Source: an uncultured Fodinibius sp. (GTDB taxonomy: Bacteria > Bacteroidota > Rhodothermia > Balneolales > Balneolaceae). Taken from it: a stretch of DNA of 64,000 nt. The first letter of the stretch is position 1. Each line of letters begins with the position of its first letter. The position numbers and the translations under genes were made by a program. Positions 62,301-64,000 of this stretch are shown in pieces. Location: NCBI GenBank assembly GCA_913056455.1, contig CAJXMJ010000002.1, forward strand, positions 973,665-1,037,664, read 5' to 3'. The notes beneath the pieces are model-generated. The model did not search any database. It saw nothing but the letters and a program-made list of their open reading frames with translations, and was not told the DNA's origin.

Positions 62301-64000
62301 GCAAAGGTTTTGGAAGGGGCTACAGAAGTTCTTGATCAAGTGTCGCCCGTTATTCTTGTGGCTATTGGAGAAAAAGAAGATAGTTTTTATACACTCCGAG
62401 ATACATTGCAGGAGCTTAATTACCGATTGTTTGAATACATTCCGGGACCGGGAGTATTAGCGGAGCATGATCCTGAGGGGGGAGTTGATCCCTATTTGAT
62501 GAATGTGATTGCTATTCCTGCAAGCAGGATAGAAGAGGTTAAGGAAAACGGCTGGATTTTTGATGAACATGCAGATGTGGAGCCTGTGGATGTACATGAA
62601 TGGAAGAGTGTGTTGAGAAAGATGCCCTGGGCTGATTCTCAGTTTGAAAAGTGGGAAAAGCAGATAAGTTCACAAGAACATAGTGAATACCTGCAGGCAT
62701 TGAGCTTGGCAGTGGCCGCTGAAAAGATGAAGGTTGTTAATGATAATCCCAAGGCCCGTACCCAGAAGGGAGCGCGATTGTTAGAGGCTGCTCAAAAACT
62801 AATCGCTTTATTTAATAATGGTAATGCTGGTATCGCTGCTGCAATGACATACGTACGCGTGATGAGTCAGCTGGGTAAGCGCCGCCAAGCAGTGGAGATG
62901 ATGAAGCAGCTGATGGAAACAGTAAATTCCGGCAACAATGTTTCAGTTGGGTTACCTTTTCTCCCCCCGCTTCAAGAGCAGGATGAGACCAAAATACAGA
63001 CCGATTTTTCCAAATGGCTGATGGTACGGATAGTAGAAGGATGGATTTCGTTGAAGAATCCTACGATCTACATGGCTGATGAGAAAGATCGGCAGATGTT
63101 GGAGGCGCTGGAAGGCAATCCGGAAAGGGCCAATACAATTTTACTAAAACCAAAGAAAGAAGAAGGGATTAGGAAAGTAAGAGAACAAGCGGGACAATCG
63201 ATCCCTAATGAAAATAGAAAAGAAGGAAGAGACTCAAACGCATTATGGTTTAAAACTGCTTTAAATCTAATCAAAGTTAATGGTCCCAAAAGCATTCGCA
63301 GTCACAATTTGCCTAATAGGTTAATTGTATCTCTAACTTCATATCCGGATCGTTTTGAGCAACTTCCTTTAACTCTTTTAAGTTTAATACAGCAAACGGT
63401 AAAACCTGATAAGATTCTTTTGTGGATTGCCCATGAAGATAAATCTGAGATAACTTCTGAAATTAGATTTCTTGAGAAATTAGGAGTGGAAATATCTTTT
63501 TGTGAGGATTTGAGATCATATAAAAAGATAATACCTACACTTAAAAAGTATCCCGATTCATATATAGTTACTGCTGATGACGACTTGTATTACAAAAATA
63601 ATTGGTTAGAGGAATTAGTTGATAGTTGGGATGGAAACAATAAAACTATTGTGGCACATCGTGCACATAGAATTAAGTTTAACAACAACGGGGATATTAA
63701 ACCATATCGTGAATGGGGATGGGAGTATAAAAAGGACCACGAGGCATCTGTTTATAATTTCGCTACTTGTGGTGCTGGGGCATTATTTCCACCAAATGTC
63801 TTTCACGAAGATGTCTCGGAGGTTGAGCAGTTTGAAGCGTTGGCGCCAACCGCAGATGATTTGTGGTTATATTGGATGAGCAGGTTAAATGGGGCAAGAA
63901 TAAAAGTAGCCAATCAGCCACAACCACTTGTTGAATGGCCATTATCTAAACAAAATAGTCTGTGGCAGAAAAATATATTGGAAGGCAAAAATGATGAGCA
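59400..64000 (+). CDS. Giant TPR / O-GlcNAc-transferase-like (GT41) / FkbM methyltransferase / glycosyltransferase fusion, 3' end cut by window
   Basis: I read the frame from GTG 59400 to the window end codon by codon: 1,533 codons and no stop. The start is tentative; the upstream in-frame stop is at 59373 and no ATG occurs before about 59580. Order: TPR repeats (about 1-330); GT41 domain (about 346-705) with base-candidate His430 in DLSGHSADN, Lys549 in LYLKSKQ, and the UDP-sugar loop PYSGGLTTCEALFMGVPV (about 603-620, Glu611); Asn/Lys-rich linker (about 725-808); FkbM-type methyltransferase (about 809-1030) with SAM loop VVDVGASFGAYA (855-866); a helical region (about 1040-1295); a GT-A-like domain (from about 1306, LIVSLTSYPDR) with an Asp triad 1393-1395 in TADDDLYY. 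It adjoins the filament-cap genes and is a likely glycosylation enzyme for flagellin or cap proteins. Confidence 0.85.
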   Translation, partial: MNTSDVVQYQSQRILSTVQKKIKQAQKYLEWEKPNQAIAELKPTLESKQIQQEYKWVPHHMMGIALSLKGEHEASAGYLEKAVKYGSEQPETYHMLSVNYFNLARFDEAEKYGKETVVRKNDFLKAWLNLGSVYRAQAKLDEALECYQKANQIDPTNAGVAFRIGEIYRDQGDLEQAMKLFDITLKIEENHIRAMLEKADIYKKKGDLDEAIQNLEQAEAIHGDQTPIEVSKAEIYKSRGKYDDAIALYERLLEKHPDSGALRVNYALCLQEVSRFDQCEKNYRRAIQDMEDPGSAISNYLMGLHYNPRNSKEYIYNEHVRLGKTFTPLNGSDRAVPTDVSLNKRLKIGFVSAGFRRHPVGWMIAGALEQLPEKDFELYCYTTNNKFDFVTRRIHENIDTWRSVVGYSSEVIENIVREDELDILVDLSGHSADNCLEVMANEPAPVIVKWVGGLFNTTGLEAFDYLITDEYESPLGEEQFYTEKLVRMPDDYISFAPPAYASDVKSLPAKEKGYITFGCFNNPTKVNDVVLKKWAEIMRRVSNSRLYLKSKQYDTDSFREQILKVMEKEDIAEDRIEFEGHTSHDDHLDAYNKVDIALDPWPYSGGLTTCEALFMGVPVITMPGPTFAGRHSTTHLINAGLEQWITDSWGAYTEKTVTLANNWDELQKWRSTLREQLLNSPVCNGKRFGAHLSVAFREMWKQRVEGYENGVEEWQDHITINSLSEEEVQVLTDGPETTPLITVKGTTGIEANDRTKNEDIQNKTMEESMIDTKEIVKEVTQNGNGQPKKNGTTGAHVNSPDNDQEDYFIETKDGITICTPADLDVLTTHVMLEQEEWFEPELDFIRDYLKPGTQVVDVGASFGAYALPMAKKVGSEGKVVAFEPSVSCRSYLERSKVENRVGQLEIISRGLSNKVGKATFVEAETPEFNTTSEEGDTEISVTTLNAWWNFAGQPELDLIKIDVNGMEAKVLEGATEVLDQVSPVILVAIGEKEDSFYTLRDTLQELNYRLFEYIPGPGVLAEHDPEGGVDPYLMNVIAIPASRIEEVKENGWIFDEHADVEPVDVHEWKSVLRKMPWADSQFEKWEKQISSQEHSEYLQALSLAVAAEKMKVVNDNPKARTQKGARLLEAAQKLIALFNNGNAGIAAAMTYVRVMSQLGKRRQAVEMMKQLMETVNSGNNVSVGLPFLPPLQEQDETKIQTDFSKWLMVRIVEGWISLKNPTIYMADEKDRQMLEALEGNPERANTILLKPKKEEGIRKVREQAGQSIPNENRKEGRDSNALWFKTALNLIKVNGPKSIRSHNLPNRLIVSLTSYPDRFEQLPLTLLSLIQQTVKPDKILLWIAHEDKSEITSEIRFLEKLGVEISFCEDLRSYKKIIPTLKKYPDSYIVTADDDLYYKNNWLEELVDSWDGNNKTIVAHRAHRIKFNNNGDIKPYREWGWEYKKDHEASVYNFATCGAGALFPPNVFHEDVSEVEQFEALAPTADDLWLYWMSRLNGARIKVANQPQPLVEWPLSKQNSLWQKNILEGKNDE

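Noticed and set aside
1-64000. tRNA, rRNA, CRISPR arrays, insertion sequences, prophage genes
   Set aside because: I looked for cloverleaf-like inverted repeats, regular short repeats, transposase or integrase motifs and saw none.

Overview
The window is a nearly complete flagellar and chemotaxis island. The organism is a Gram-negative (diderm) bacterium: P- and L-ring genes (flgI, flgH), an outer-membrane porin and a TonB C-terminal-domain protein are all present. Several features point away from Proteobacteria and towards the FCB side of the tree, with Balneolota or a relative as my best guess: weak Shine-Dalgarno signals, CheX and CheD without CheZ, an enlarged FliN/FliY-like protein, a FliM with no CheY-binding peptide, and the small TonB_C protein. 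The taxonomic placement is inference from gene content only.

Layout. 1-828 (-) is a truncated porin gene. 988-4104 holds a hybrid histidine kinase (-), an orphan DHp-domain protein (+) and an unknown protein (-). 4405-19959 (+) is the chemotaxis block: cheY, cheX, cheA, cheR, cheD, a pseudo-receiver, a second cheX, cheB, cheY2, cheW, three methyl-accepting chemotaxis proteins (the middle one frameshifted), a TonB_C protein, a tail-anchored protein and another receiver, closed by a terminator. 20267-21268 (-) is a PAS-type kinase. 21623-33032 (+) is flgB-flgC-fliE-fliF-fliG-fliH-fliI-fliJ-motE-like-fliK-flgD-flgE, closed by a terminator. 33263-39748 (+) is motA-motB-fliL-fliM-fliN/Y-fliO-fliP-fliQ-fliR. 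40064-45782 (-) is flhB-flhA-flhF-(small membrane protein)-fliA. 46153-53341 (+) is flgF-flgG-flgA-flgH-flgI-flgJ-flgN-flgK-flgL, followed by a TPR/glycosyltransferase-like gene (53379-54734). 54834-56267 (-) is an NtrC-type sigma-54 activator. 56499-58971 (-) is fliS-fliD-fliT-like-flgM-like. From 59400 a huge (+) reading frame runs off the right edge. It joins TPRs, an O-GlcNAc-transferase-like (GT41) domain, an FkbM methyltransferase and a further glycosyltransferase domain. No flagellin gene lies in the window.

Regulation. I found one well-spaced sigma-54 site (21501-21516) in front of flgB. I also found eight copies of a sigma-28 (FliA) type promoter: TTAAG or TAAAG, exactly 14 bases, then an octamer ending GATAA. 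They precede the porin, the unknown 148-residue protein, cheY, cheW, the third MCP, the PAS kinase, motA and fliS. This suggests a hierarchy: NtrC-type activator with sigma-54 for the basal body and hook, then FliA for chemotaxis, motor, cap, a porin and unknown genes, with a FlgM-like protein encoded at the end of the fliS operon. The motA copy ends only 8 bases before the motA start codon, so motA is probably leaderless, and the export-gate genes fliOPQR lie downstream of it.

The most unusual items are the giant glycosylation fusion at the right edge, the rewired switch (FliM without its CheY peptide plus a long FliN/FliY-like protein), the orphan DHp protein, a degenerate FlhF without FlhG, a non-lipoprotein FlgH, and the unknown genes drawn into the FliA regulon.
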